In this document: one piece after another, positions 10,440 to 22,226 of the stretch
Layout of the letters: each line of letters starts with the position of its first letter
How positions within the stretch are numbered: position 1 is the first letter of the stretch
Assembly: GCF_000005505.3 (NCBI RefSeq)
Contig: NC_016132.3
Span: 48,932,914-48,996,913, forward strand
Source of the DNA: Brachypodium distachyon
Taxonomy: Eukaryota; Streptophyta; Magnoliopsida; Poales; Poaceae
Direction of reading: 5' to 3'
Length of the DNA stretch: 64,000 nucleotides
The notes under the pieces: model-generated
Seen by the model: only the letters and a program-made list of their open reading frames with translations
Told to the model about the DNA's origin: nothing
Database searches by the model: none
Translations under genes and position numbers: made by a program

Positions 10440-12182
10440 TGCAGGTTGCTGCCCGAGCTCTCCTCTGCAGCACCGTCGACCTCTTCCCTTCCTCGCCCAC
10501 CCTCCTCCCCGCCTCAGATCTCCGGCGGCTGGGTGCGGGCTAGGTGGAATCCCCGTCGGCGTTCGACCCCGTCCTCGTCTCCGCCGACCGCCATCCTGCC
10601 GGCTGCTGCTCCGTCACCCGCCTCCCACCGGCCGCTGCTCCGCTAACCGCTGAATCGTCCCGATGCTCTGTCGGCCTCTTCTTCAACTGGGATAAATTGG
10701 TATGTTCGGAAAGGACATTGACGAAGGTATTTCGTATGAGCAGAGAGCAATGGGATTGTATGCAAGCTTTTGTATATATTTTGTGGCTGTAAAATAGTAC
10801 TGCACCCTTTCTTCAGTAATTTTAAATTATCTTTCTTAAGCTCGGTTCAGTTTTGATGGTAGAATAGAAGGCATCTGCACATTCAGGGAGAGGTGAATAT
10901 AACTGAATTATCTTTGAAAGCTTTTCTCCCATCAGATTGGTGACCGTTACTTCAAATGAAGGGTGAAGGTCCTATTAGTCAATTGTTTATACAGTAAAGC
11001 ATCAGGTATATTTTTGTTGGTTCAGAAGTGCTCCCAATTCTAGAGTTCGTGTTGTTTCATTTCCGTCGAAAATCTAATTATACGACGTGCAGGCAGTTTT
11101 AGGACATAAGTTGTTATCTCTTTTGTAAATATTAAGGACTGATTCTATATTAACATAAAACTCATCTTGAACCTTCCTACTGATTCTATGGTAGTTCCAT
11201 AGAGAGTTAACTTCATACAATACTTTCTAGATCGTGAAAAGTGCAGGGCTGACATACTGACCGAACTATTCTTGCTCTACATGCCAAATGATTCTCTATT
11301 TTTAACATTGTCATTACTGTATCAACAATCATAATATGTTGTTAGGATAATATGCTGTTAGGACTATCTCCACTTGCATTCAACTTGGCAGGATTTACTT
11401 TAATATCAACTTTCTGGAATTTTTGGTTGTTTTATACTCATGTGTTTGTATGCCTCTATGATGGATTTAACTTCAGTCACCTGCTGGAGCAGCTGGACGC
11501 CAGGTTTGGGTCTTAGCATAAGCTTACCTGATATTTTCCTATTGAAAATGCTTACAATTTATGGTTATTGTTTTCTTGCTAAAATGCCTTACTACACTTT
11601 TGTTTCCCAGAAGGTTGATGATATAGAAAATGAAGCAAACAAACTTAAGCGAATCAAGAACTATCTTCATGGCAAGTTATCAGAGCACACAAGTCATCCC
11701 ATTGAGAAGGTACGAATTGTCCATTGCATGCTGATGTTGATGACAGCCCTAGCACAGCCTTAGGTGCAAAATCTCTTGTTTTCCTATCAAGTTTTAGCAT
11801 ACTATGATGGGGACAACTTCCAATTTTGTTTTGTTTTGGTAATTATATTAGGGGGGAAATAATGCCAGGTCAAAAGGAGGTCAAGCAAGTGAAAATATAC
11901 GGGGCTTTGGTTGTGCGATCTCTAGAAACTACTCTGACTGCTTGTGGAACAATTGTATACTTTGATTTCCATCAAGAAAATTATGTTTTCATGATTTTAC
12001 ATTTTTTTTCTTCTCTTTCATTTTCATTGAACTTTTTGTATACTTTGATTTTCTTCACCTTGTTGCCTAAATTACTATATCTTTCTTTCCCATGGTAGGA
12101 GGGGGATTCCTTGTCGCCGTGCAAAAAACCTTTGCGTAGTTTAAATAAGAGCGGGATGCAGAGCGGATGTGTGGATGAATAA
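10440..12182 (+). CDS. unrecognised multi-exon gene or gene fragment
   Basis: I do not recognise this gene. A CT-rich, GC-rich leader (10230-10660) is followed by a possible exon ending at 10699 (FFNWDKL, donor GTATGT). Three small exons follow with good splice sites that join without breaking frame: 11477-11503 (SPAGAAGRQ), 11611-11709 (VDDIENEANKLKRIKNYL ... SHPIEK) and 12099-12182 (EGDSLSPCKKPLRSLNKSG ... GCVDE, stop TAA). The middle exon is charged and helical, probably a short coiled coil. No in-frame ATG is visible in the first exon, so either the start exon is missed or the gene is 5'-truncated. Continuous phase, consensus splice sites and a clean terminal stop argue against chance, but expression is unproven. 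Confidence 0.4.
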
Positions 12183-13610
12183 AGGATAGGAGAAAGCAAG
12201 ATGGGGATGTTTGTCACGACAAAAAATGTGTATCTGTCATCAGTGTATTGAACAATATTAATTAGTATCTTTATATGTTTATTATTGTTTGTTACAATGT
12301 TTAATTGGTATTTATATATGTTTATTATTTTTTGTAGCGACGCATGGGCATTCTGCGAGTAAGTTTTATTTGAGAGTAATGCCATTGTGAATATCTTTTG
12401 CGGTAACTTGCACGTCGAATATAACCGCGGCGAGGACCTCGCCACGAACATGCAATTTAAACCGGTTTAAACCTGTCCTAGAGCATTGCTGGGTCTCCCC
12501 CAATACCATCCTACAAATCACCAAGTTAACAAATACGAACACTCGGCCCGACCGATCGATGTGTCTGGAACGCCGGATGCACGTAAAAGGTAGCCGTCCA
12601 AGTTCGGGCTTGCTCCCAATCAACCCCCAACCATATATCAGCGCGACGAGCTGCCTGCAAGTTTCCACGCCCCATTAGTGCTCGCTGGCCCCTTCAGAAA
12701 TTGTCTTGTCATTCTCGATAAAAGTCGCGATGCCCCGTCACCAACACGCTCGCGTCGCCCGCAGCCCCCCTCTGGTCTGTCCCACTTGATCTTGACGAGC
12801 ACCTAGCACAATAACTAGCCCCCCGTACGTACGTGCTGCAACGGAGGACGCCAGCATGGTTACAAGTTACAACCTCTCAATAAGTGCGTTGGGCAGTACC
12901 CTAACATCCAGCAACTACCGGAGATGGACGACAGTTATGGTAGTCGGTGCGGTCCATGGAACCCGCTCTTCGTCGATCGTATTACACAACTCGAGAATCT
13001 AGCAAAGGGAAACATGATACCCGATCCCGCATTACTCGTTATACACGTTACTACTAGGACTTGCTAGGATCAGCGATTTGGCAGCACTTGTGTCTGTGTG
13101 TGAGAGCTGTGAAGTGCATGATCAGCTGGCGGCCGGCGAACGGTCTCATACTCTCACCGCGCAACCGTCGGCCGGAGAAGCGACGTATACGTGGATCGAG
13201 ACGGCGCCCGCCACGCTAACAATAACCATCCGGGGCCGGTGGCATTATCGCATCGGCATGGGGGCGGGGCGACGGAGACTGGCATTCATTACCGCGCGCG
13301 CGAGGCAGAGGGGACGGTTGAGTGAGTCACAGTGCGTGGCTTCACCGGAGGTCCGGACCGGGCGTTGTTCGATCTTGGTGCGCGTCCTACTCCTCGTTGG
13401 TGTCGGTGCAACACTAGCTATGCACGCACGTACGCTATTAGAGTGTCACCTGCGCAGGCGCACAGCTAGCCGTACCCGTACTCGGCGAGAGGCTAGCTAC
13501 TGCCAGGACCCAGGAGTACGTACGGCATTGCTTGCACATACACCGCAGTTAATAGATCTGTGCAAATTAATTAATTCCCCCAACTCCCTATCTACTTTCT
13601 GACTTGGTTC
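12183..13610. other. 3' flank and BURP upstream region
   Basis: 12250-12336 contains an imperfect direct duplication of an AT-rich phrase (TTTATATGTTTATTATT). From about 12660 the sequence becomes GC-rich and leads into the BURP promoter. Open frames here lack support. Confidence 0.4.
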
Positions 13611-13618
13611 TATAAATA
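13611..13618 (+). promoter_or_regulatory. TATA box of the BURP gene
   Basis: TATAAATA lies about 108 bp upstream of the ATG at 13719. ACGTG, an ABRE-like core, begins at the last base of this box (13618), so it is probably too close to be a functional promoter element. Confidence 0.65.
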
Positions 13619-13718
13619 CGTGTGTGCTAGGTGCAGAGACATCTCATCTGCATCGTCCCAACAGCAGCTCATCTTGGCCTCTCCTGTGATGAGCTCAGTT
13701 TGCTCGTTGGTGCCCGCA

Positions 13719-15999
13719 ATGGATAGGCTCCTCGCCGGCTTCCTTGGCTTTCTACTGGTCAGTCTCTCATTACCATGCGCCACGTTTTTCAGTATACTGT
13801 CTCTTTGTCATTCCTAGTACTCCCATGCTAAATCTCGCAACAACAAAAAACTATACTAATAATACCATGCCAAGCTCTCGATCTATTGTGGGAGGAATAT
13901 GCATGTTCTCTGTTGCTCTTTCTATCGTTATTTGATAGGAAAAACCATAGAGCGATCTATCTGTTGTGCGTCAGTTTGCAAAGTATTTGAGAGGAGGTTC
14001 AGCTGACAGCAAAAAAATAAAATGTTTTTTTTAGTGAAGTAACTCGTTCAACCCTCCCAATTTAATTTCATAACATTGAAACTGATGAAGCTAGCACAAG
14101 CTGCCAGGTTTAGAGAGTGCTTTTCCCGATCAGCAGGGATCAGAAAACCCCCCAGGTTCCATTTAAAATGAAACCTGGGTGAGGTATGCAGACAACGAAC
14201 AGAAAGTTTGGAGAGTAGAACGAAACATAAATTTTGTTTAGAGGAATTCATATTTGCAAAGTTGGTAAGTTTCAAGTCCTGTGTAGGGAGTGTCGGAGGC
14301 CGGAGGGTACAGTTTCATTGGATAGATCATGGCAGCAGCGATTCTTTCATCAAATTATTATGGCTACTGATCTCAAATACGTATAAACCGTGTACCCTGC
14401 ATGCAGATTGCGTCGGTAGGAAGCCATGCAGCTCGGGCTCCGGAGCAATACTGGAAGTCTGCTCTTCCCAACACTCCCATGCCAAGCTCCCTCTCGCAGC
14501 TCCTGAACACTCCAGGTATATCATATCATCCTTGCAGTATCTCTTAGGCAAACAGCTTCGGTACAGGTCAAAACATTGACCCTTCTTCCTGCCCGTGCGC
14601 AGCGGGAGGCACGTCAGTGAACGTCGGCTGGGGAGGTGTCCATGTCGACGCTGGTCATGGGAAGCCCGGGGGCACGACGGTTGATGTTGGCAAGGGTGGC
14701 GTCGGCGTCAACACCAAGCCCGGCGGGACTACGGTCGGCGTCGGCAAGGGCGGCGTGGGCGTCAACGTCAAGCCCGGGGGCACCACGGTCGGCGTTGGCA
14801 AGGGCGGCGTCGGTGTCAACGTTAACCCAGGCCACGGCAAGCCCGGTGGAACCACCGTTGGTGTTGGGAAGGGCGGCGTGGGCGTCAACGTCAACCCCAG
14901 CAGCGGCAAGCCCGGAGGCACCACAGTCGACGTTGGCAAAGGTGGTGTAGGCGTTAACGTGAAACCCGCATATGGTAAGCCTGGTGGCAGTGGCACCACG
15001 GTTGGAGTTGGGAAAGGCGGCGTCGACGTGAACGTCAAGCCCGGCAGCGGCAAGCCCGGCGGCACCACGGTCGGCGTCGGGAAAGGCGGCGTGGGCGTTA
15101 ACGTGAAACCCGCATACGGTAAGCCTGGTGGCAGCGGCACCACGGTTGGAGTCGGGAAGGGCGGCGTCGGCGTGAACGTCAAGCCTGGCTACGGCAAGCC
15201 AGGCGGCACCACGGTGGGCGTTGGCAAGGGCGGAGTGGGCGTCCACGTGAGACCCCGCGGGAAGCCCGTCAACGTCAACGTCTCGCCTTTCATATACAAC
15301 TACGCCGCGACAGAGACACAGGTGCACGACGACCCCAGCGCCGCGCTCTTCTTCCTGGAGAAGGACCTCCACGCCGGGAAGAAGCTGGCCGTTCACTTCA
15401 TGGCCACGACGGGCGCCGGAGAGAAGTTCCTGCCGCGGAGCGAGGCCGACGCCATCCCCTTCTCCTCCGAGAAGGTCCCTGAGATCCTCAGCCGCTTCTC
15501 CGTGAAGCCAGACTCCACGGAGGCGGCCCAGATGACGCAGACGCTGCACGACTGCGAGGAGGCGGCAGCGAAAGGGGAGAAGAAGTCGTGCGCCACGTCG
15601 CTGGAGTCCATGGTGGACTTCGCCACGTCCAGCCTCGGGACCAGCCACGTCAGGGCCGTCTCCACGGTGGTCGGGAAGGAGGGGTCGCCGAAGCAGGAGT
15701 ACGCCATGACCAGCGTGAAGCGCACGGCCGGCGCCGACCGGCTCGTGGCCTGCCACGCGGAGCCGTACCCGTACGCCGTGTTCGCGTGCCACCTGACGCA
15801 GGCCACGAGGGCGTACACGGTGTCGATGGTCGGCAGCACGGACGGCACGGCCGTGGAGGCCGTCGCGGTTTGCCATGCCGACACGGCCGGATGGAACCCG
15901 AGGCACGTGGCTTTCCAGGTGCTCAAGGTGAAGCCCGGCACGGTGCCGGTCTGCCACTTCTTGCCGCAGGACCACGTCGTCTGGACCCGCAGCGGCTGA
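13719..15999 (+). CDS. BURP3: RD22-type BURP domain protein with glycine-rich repeats (BURP3-like)
   Basis: Three exons: 13719-13757, 14407-14515 and 14603-15999 (514 aa). Exon 1 plus the start of exon 2 encode a signal peptide (MDRLLAGFLGFLL, then IASVGSHA). Next comes the conserved plant BURP segment APEQYWKSALPNTPMPSSL. Residues about 60-270 are about ten tandem repeats of GKPGGTTVGVGKGGVGVNVKP type. Residues about 295-514 are the BURP domain: FFLEKDLHAGKK near its start, then four CH dipeptides in order (CHAEPYPYAVFACH, VAVCHAD, VPVCHF) with the first pair exactly ten residues apart. Such proteins are secreted to the cell wall or apoplast, and RD22 relatives are induced by drought and ABA. 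An upstream in-frame ATG at 13689 would spoil the signal peptide, so 13719 is preferred. The CDS is strongly GC-biased, typical of grass genes. Confidence 0.95.
14152..14178. repeat. short perfect-type hairpin in BURP intron 1
   Basis: CCAGGTT and AACCTGG arms flank a centre of CATTTAAAATG with one mismatch. It may be the centre of an eroded palindromic element, since nothing else around it is recognisable. Confidence 0.45.
14660..15275 (+). repeat. coding tandem repeats of the BURP protein
   Basis: About ten units of roughly 39 to 75 bp encode the phrase GTTVGVGKGGVGVNV with a spacer of KPG, KPGSGKPG, KPAYGKPGGS or KPGYGKPG. Two units sharing the AYGKPGGSGTT spacer (about 14965 and 15105) are nearly identical in DNA, suggesting recent duplication of a block of about 140 bp. 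Confidence 0.85.
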
Positions 16000-16207
16000 A
16001 GCCCGGACATGCGCCGTTCGTTCGTGCGCGCCACTATACAGTCTAGTGCTTTGCTATTTGAATGCGTGTCTTTGTGCAGATACTATCACTACGGTATCTT
16101 GGATCGTCGCATACGGTTCGCTTGTTGCTATTTGTATTGGATTGTGTTGCCAGTATCGCCCGGTCGTCGGCTTGGGCTATTTGCTGTATAGTTTAGCACG
16201 TTAATGC

Positions 16208-16213
16208 AATAAA
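16208..16213 (+). terminator. polyadenylation signal of the BURP gene
   Basis: AATAAA lies 209 bp after the stop codon in an AT-rich 3' region. The convergent diflavin reductase gene ends about 590 bp further on. Confidence 0.6.
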
Positions 16214-16798
16214 CAGACTGGTACTTACCTCTCTACTACATCACTGCCGCTCAATGCTGTAAAATTAACTACTCTTGATCTTCACGCTTCGATTACCTGA
16301 CCATCTTCACGTTTTCTTTTTGAAAAAGAGAACTCTGGTCTCTGCATAAATGAAATGCATACGGAGTCTCCTGCAAAATAGAGTAGGCATTTCTACAATC
16401 AAAATGTCAATAAACTGGACATGGCAGCCTTATGCACACATGGATCAAATACAGCAAATACTATCCCGACATGATTCGATTTTTTAACAAAAATCCACAC
16501 TTCACAAAATCAAACTGTCATAACTCGTCTGTCACAGTTCTTCAACGCCCAGAAATGAATACAGATACTCCTACATCAGTAAAAGAATGAAGGCGTTAAA
16601 TCAATATGCGCTTTCCCTTGTAATTTGTTCAGTCCAAGAATCAATGGTAAGTGTTTGTTTCTCTGTATGTATGTGCAACACACATGCTTCTAGTTTTTTA
16701 CATCTTCGATCGACATTGAATTCTACAGCTCCCTACCACGTAAATAATTGCGGAACATGACGTCCTACATGTCTTGTCTTGTTCGACAATCACAATTA

Positions 16799-19700
16799 CT
16801 ACCAAGTTTCAATGTTAAATTTACCAGCCCTTTCCAGTTTCCTGAGCCACCCCGAAGCAGCCTCACCGCCCTTTTCACGGACAACTTCTTCTAGTGCAGC
16901 TGTAACATCAGCGGGCATTTTGGTAGAAGAACCTGCAACGTATACTGCAGCCCCAGAGCATAACATGTTCCACACTCTTTCACTCTGCTCCTTTATCTTG
17001 TGTTGTACATAAACCTTTTGAGGCTGATCCCTAGAAAAAGCAACAAAAAAACCACCACCCTCTTTCAGGGACAGCACTCCCTTGTCCTGGGCATGATTTA
17101 ACCAGAAGTCCTTATATAGAAAATCACTGTCTTCATTTCTACAGCCGAAGAAAAATAGAACATGAGCTGTTAGTTCTGTCACACTCTGTGCAGCCCTTTC
17201 CTCAATAAATGCTCGAAACGGTGCACATCCAGTTCCTGGTCCAATAAGCACAAGAGGAACGGATGGATGTGGAGGAGGTAGGGATCCTTTGTGTATCCAA
17301 CATGGTATAAGAATTTCTGCACATAAGCACGGTCACACTGAGAAATGCTAACCAAGTTAAAATGAAGAGTGCATTTTATTAAAGCTACAGGTGGAGCAGT
17401 GAACAGAAGGGAGGAAACAGAAAGGTTCCTGGTTATAACTAAAAGAAGCAATGTGTACCTTCATTTGGGCTGAGCCCCGCCAGCCATGTGGAGCAGAGAC
17501 CATGCCTTGTCCTCTTGAAAGGAGTAAGCCATGATACAATACTAACAGTCAAGTGAATCCGATTTTGATGTGTTAATGGGGATGATGATATGGAAAAGGC
17601 TCTTTTCTTTAGTGGAGGTGTTAGTTGCACCAACCATTCAAAAGGCATGCGTACCGAGGGAAATTCCTCCAATACCTAAAAGTAGCACAAAATCATATCT
17701 TGAAAGGTAAATTCCAAATATAATGGTCTATTGCCACATAACTTTTACATACTAACATTTTATTGCAAGGATGTTGTTAAGAAAATCTTCAGTAAATGCA
17801 TTACTTACTTCTAGAACAGTCCGACTCTCCTTTTGATTGTACTGGTAAAGGTCATCTCTTCCTTCAGGAGAAGCAAAATACTGAAGCCTTTCTTTTTCGT
17901 GTTCAGCTGTTGCAAAATAACTCATGACCTACAAAGGAACACTAGAGTTGAGAAGCGGCATCGGTAAGATATCAAACAACTAGAAAAGAGGTGTATGAGA
18001 TGAAGGATTCAGGGGAATTGCTCTTGCCTCAAAGAAATACCGCCGAGGGGAAGCTGATGCAACATCCATTGCCAAAGCAACAAAGGTCTTTAACTTGATG
18101 CGATCCGTCAAGCCATTCACGGTTGAACCTTTGGACCCTTGATCCCCACCCTTTGCTCGAATCTGGGCAGACAAAAAATAGTTTCCTCTTTAATAACTGA
18201 CTGACTGGTTGAGAAGATATAATAAGGCCTACCTCTAATTTTCTCCTTTGTAATGAATAAACTCAAGAATCATGCATTCAAGAAAGAAAAAAAGATGTAT
18301 TGTCTAAACCATGATAAATAGCTTGCCACTAAAGCAATGATACGGTGAAGGCAAATTGTATTTAATTTAGCAACAAATGTGGTCCGGAAATGTATATTGA
18401 CACTAAAGGAAGTTGCCTCAGGTGTCGTTAAAAACACAAGGCTACAAGAAGCTAAACAAAAGAGATAGAATAAAACAGAGCCACGTACCGTTATGTAACA
18501 ATCTGGATCCAAGTTACAGCGTTCAATGAAAGCATTAACGGCTGATGGATTTTGACTTGGTAGAATTTCTAAAGCGTCGCCCACTTGATAACTGATGGCC
18601 TAACATAACAAAAGTTCAACAATCTTTCAATCTCTTCATGTGTTAACAAGATGACTGAGCTAACAACATCATATGGAACAAAGAACATACAGAAGATGGA
18701 TCTTCCAATTCAAAGTGGCGCACGTCTCTGTCAGAACCCTCATTAGTCAAACGTTGATTTGTTACCTAAAAAAGGTTAATAGTAGCATGATCAGCATAAA
18801 TTAAACAAATGAGGATGAACACTAAATTACAACACAATCGTTACACCATCAATCTATTCTAGTCACGACAAAGGAGGAGCAACCCTCAGTTATCCAATTC
18901 TATCTCCATCCGGTTGTTTATTATACTACAGCCCAGCTATTATTCATTAGTAGTTCATTAAGGTTAGACTTTTCTTCGAGCATGGTAAATATCTGAACAT
19001 GCCAGCTAAACCTACTGAGCAAAGCAGCATCCCTTTCCCGACACAGACCTGCAGGTTGAGATCGGTCGTGCAGGCAAGCATCTCACAGTATAATGGACTG
19101 TTAAGGCGTATACATAACAAGTAATAGGTTATTGACTAGTGCTATAGGGGCTGCCTTGCAATTAGAGCTTGCACATGGTGGAGACTTGGTCACTGAAAAT
19201 AACATTGGTAAGAGAAGCTAAATCCAGCATAAGGTGCCAGATCACTCAACAGGAAATATATTCCATATGCTATGCATAATATTAATTTATAGGTAAGGTC
19301 AGCTCAAAATCGCCACCAAGTAAATTATAGGTTATGAAGTCTACTTTATATGAATAAGACCGAAGGCTTTAAATAGTGTTATTCTGGTAATTGCAGGCGG
19401 GCAGGGCTTTTGGAAAACGTGTCCCTTTAAGACCTTAACTACTAATGAATTTGGTGAGTACTGCAGATGTAAGTTTCACAGGAGCAAATACTACATTCAT
19501 TAACTTAATACTCAACATAGGGCAATATCTTATACTCCCTCCATTCCATAATTCTTGTCGAAATATTACATGTATCTAGACACTTTTTAGGAATAGATAC
19601 ATCCATTTTGGGGCAAATTTGAGACAAGAATTATGGAACAGAGGGAGTACATAACTAGAGAAGGTTCTCTAGAGATGACTGTATACTCATATTTAGAACG

Positions 19701-21534
19701 GCTGGATCACCTACCTTATAATGAAACTATAAATGAGCAATAAGAATATAATGAAAAATGAATTAAACTGTTAAACACTTGGAGTGGAAACAGAACATGC
19801 CATCTTTAACATGTATTGTGGCTCTCCATCCTTATGGAACTTTAGAGCAGGGGAAATTGAGCGTGCTCTCTCAATTAATTTCTTGGAGTCTGGTGAATAG
19901 ATAACAGATATAATCTTTAGAAGAGATATTCCACAACAGTTTACAGGATACCGCAAACATTAGTATTATTGAACTCGCACCTGAAACAATGGAATCTTGT
20001 GGAGCATCATCCGAAGAGTAATATATGACGTCGATCTTTGCATCCCCCAAATTATTGAGATTAGGATTAATGATATCAGAAATTCTTGGTAGAAGTGATG
20101 GATTTGCTTGATTCAGTGATTTCCACAGAGACAGCAACCAAGGATCTAGAGCTCCTTCATATCTGGTATACAGCAACAAAAGAATCCATTAGTAGTTTTG
20201 AGGAATTTCTTTCCAGCAGGAAGAAATAATAATGGTGCTTCAAATTTTGACAACCAGAAAAAATATTGCAGTTTGAGTTCTGCAAAACATGCAAATGAAT
20301 ATAAATATAGCAACAACAGCAGATACGAATGATAGATATTAACATTACCCTGAAGGGTGTTGATCATCTCCCAGGCCTATCTCTACGATGGGTTCTGCAC
20401 CAAGTTGTAAAATCCTTCTATCGATCTTCTTTGCAGCAAACTGCAGTGCATACACAACAGTGAAGAGGAAAACAGAAACAAGAAGCCTATATGATTTTCT
20501 AAACTGACAACGTGATCCAGAAGCAACAGAGGACAAACTACATGAGGCGCTGTAGCTGAAATAGTAATGAGAAATGATCATGGTTGAGCATGCAGCAAAA
20601 TGTTTAGAACACATAGAAACATATTACTTTGCCAATGTTCATACTAGAATTGGGGGTGATTAGGCATCACCTAGGAGTTTTTGACTTTTTTCCGGCTGAG
20701 TCACAGGTTGCAAGCATTCACTACAGCAGCAAACCAATACTACTATACAAGGCACAAACAAGTTATCTCTCCCAAACATCAGTATTCAGTAGGAACCGAC
20801 CCAAAAGCAAGTGATAGCCATCATGTGATGTTTCTAATAACCATATACTTTCTCTAGCACTGCACAAAATTGTTGAATGCTCTTATGCTCTATCCAGGAT
20901 AAATTCCCCAAAAATAATGAACTACAGATCATTTCGGCCGCATATCATCGTATTAAAAACACCACGGAGCGGAATAGCAAGATAATAAATCCCAGTGAAA
21001 AGACTAACATTATACTTCTGGTAACCTGAATCGCCGAGCCCAAATACGGCATAACGGAACCCTTCCAGCCAGCGGGCACCAAGATCCTTCTTAAGAAGGT
21101 ACCTCCAAAACCTCTGCAAAACTCGAAACAAAATCTCGATCAGCAAAGTGAAGTCGGAAAACTTCCAAAACGAAAATTTATTTCAATATCCCTACCTTCA
21201 TGGAATCGGGGGAATCACCCTGCCCAGTGGTTGACACGACGAAGACCACAAACCTTTCGCCCGGCAAGCAACTCTGCAGAATAAGCAGAAGAGGTTTCAC
21301 ATGACCTCAGACGGAAGGGGTTACAGGGTGAGTTTTGTAGGGCGCCGAGCTTACGGGATCGAATCTATCCATGGAGATGACTTCGACGGCCCGGCAGCCA
21401 CCGCGCTCGGCCTCGCGGCCCACGCGTTCGGCAGCGTCCATAGCGTTTCCGGTCTGGGACGCGTAGAGCACTACGAGGCGGCCAGTAGCCAGCAGCGCAG
21501 GTCGGGCCGGCGGCGCGGACGACGACGGCGCCAT
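16799..21534 (-). CDS. ATR3: NADPH-dependent diflavin oxidoreductase 1 (ATR3/TAH18/NDOR1)
   Basis: Twelve exons, in transcript order: 21534-21355, 21273-21196, 21113-21009, 20440-20349, 20162-19981, 19889-19801, 18765-18691, 18599-18489, 18162-18028, 17928-17809, 17675-17459, 17316-16799, giving 633 aa in unbroken phase. Flavodoxin-like FMN domain: VVLYASQTGNAMDAAERVG (about 19-37), VVSTTGQGDSPDS, VFGLGDSGYQKYNFAAKK. FAD domain: RAFSISSSP (about 414). NADPH domain: IGPGTGCAPFRAFIEER (about 486) and FFFGCRN. It ends in a C-terminal Trp as in cytochrome P450 reductase relatives. It passes electrons from NADPH through FAD and FMN to DRE2 for cytosolic Fe-S assembly. There is no membrane anchor, so it should be cytosolic. 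Two introns begin with GC rather than GT (after 19801 and after 18028). Length fits plant orthologues. It converges on the BURP gene and diverges from the WRKY gene. Confidence 0.95.
19535..19647. mobile_element. Stowaway MITE in ATR3 intron 6
   Basis: Starts CTCCCTCCATTCCATAATTC and ends GAATTATGGAACAGAGGGAG as an inverted repeat, 113 bp, flanked by TA on both sides (19533-19534 and 19648-19649). This is the Tc1/mariner Stowaway signature common in grasses. It would fold into a hairpin in the ATR3 pre-mRNA. Confidence 0.9.
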
Positions 21535-21830
21535 GCCGGAGTCAGAAGCGGCTATGCGAGATTTTTTTTGTTGTCGTTGTTGTTGTTGTTGAGAGGACGG
21601 TGATGCGAGATTGGGGTTCCTCTCTGTTTGGGTTTGTTCGTTCGCCCCATCCCAGTAGCCCACTATAGTACACGAGCCAGCCCAACTAGTTCACCTGGGC
21701 CTTCATTCCTGTGCGGATCGTAGTTGCCACCACGTGATAGGGCCGTTGCTCCGCAAGTCCATTTCAGAGATCAGTCTGTTTGCTCGATCGAAAGTAAACA
21801 GAGATGGAATAGCATCATCACCTTGACACC

Positions 21831-21874
21831 TTCGTTCCCCCTCAAAAAAAGAAAAAACCTTGACACCTTCGATA
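21831..21874. promoter_or_regulatory. duplicated CCTTGACACCTTCG motif in the ATR3-WRKY divergent promoter
   Basis: Two direct copies (from 21831 and 21858) each contain TTGAC, the W-box core. They lie between the ATR3 start (21534) and the WRKY TATA box (22135). Auto-regulation of WRKY genes through W-boxes is common, but here the third base after the core is A, not the stricter T/C, so function is uncertain. Confidence 0.35.
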
Positions 21875-22132
21875 GCTTTTTTAGGGAAGACTTTGTCGAA
21901 CGATTGAGGCTCTACTCTTTCTTTTACGTGGACAGTATTCCACAAGCTTCCACATGCACTGGCGAAGGTAACAATTTGGAGGCTCGTGCCGGGGACGGAC
22001 GGGGCAGTTGAACGAATTTTAGGTAGTTGGGATATGGTTGCTCTCTCTCTCGGCTGTTGCTCGTGCAGATTTGCACGACTCCTTGTCAGCTAGCCCCGAG
22101 TGTCTTCTCTTTCACACGCTGTAACATGTACA

Positions 22133-22142
22133 CCTCTATAAA
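22133..22142 (+). promoter_or_regulatory. TATA box of the WRKY gene
   Basis: CTCTATAAAT lies about 90 bp upstream of the chosen start codon at 22227. It puts the expected transcription start near 22165, downstream of the alternative ATG at 22149. Confidence 0.6.
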
Positions 22143-22210
22143 TTGCCAATGCAACCAAATCGATCACCAAGCCTCACGGCCATCCGTCCTGTGAGAAGTC
22201 GAGAGAACGC

Positions 22211-22225
22211 ATGCAGAGCCGCTGA
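22211..22225 (+). promoter_or_regulatory. four-codon upstream ORF abutting the WRKY start
   Basis: ATG CAG AGC CGC TGA ends one base before the main ATG at 22227. Such an arrangement can allow re-initiation or reduce translation. Seen directly, with no proof of effect. Confidence 0.45.
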
Positions 22226-22226
22226 G

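Noticed and set aside
13689..13718. Alternative BURP start ten codons upstream
   Set aside because: It would put a polar stretch before the signal peptide, and the downstream ATG matches the known family start.
14614..15975. 453-codon open frame antisense to the BURP gene
   Set aside because: A mirror of the GC-rich repetitive BURP exon with no start context or domain. The sense strand has clear BURP motifs.
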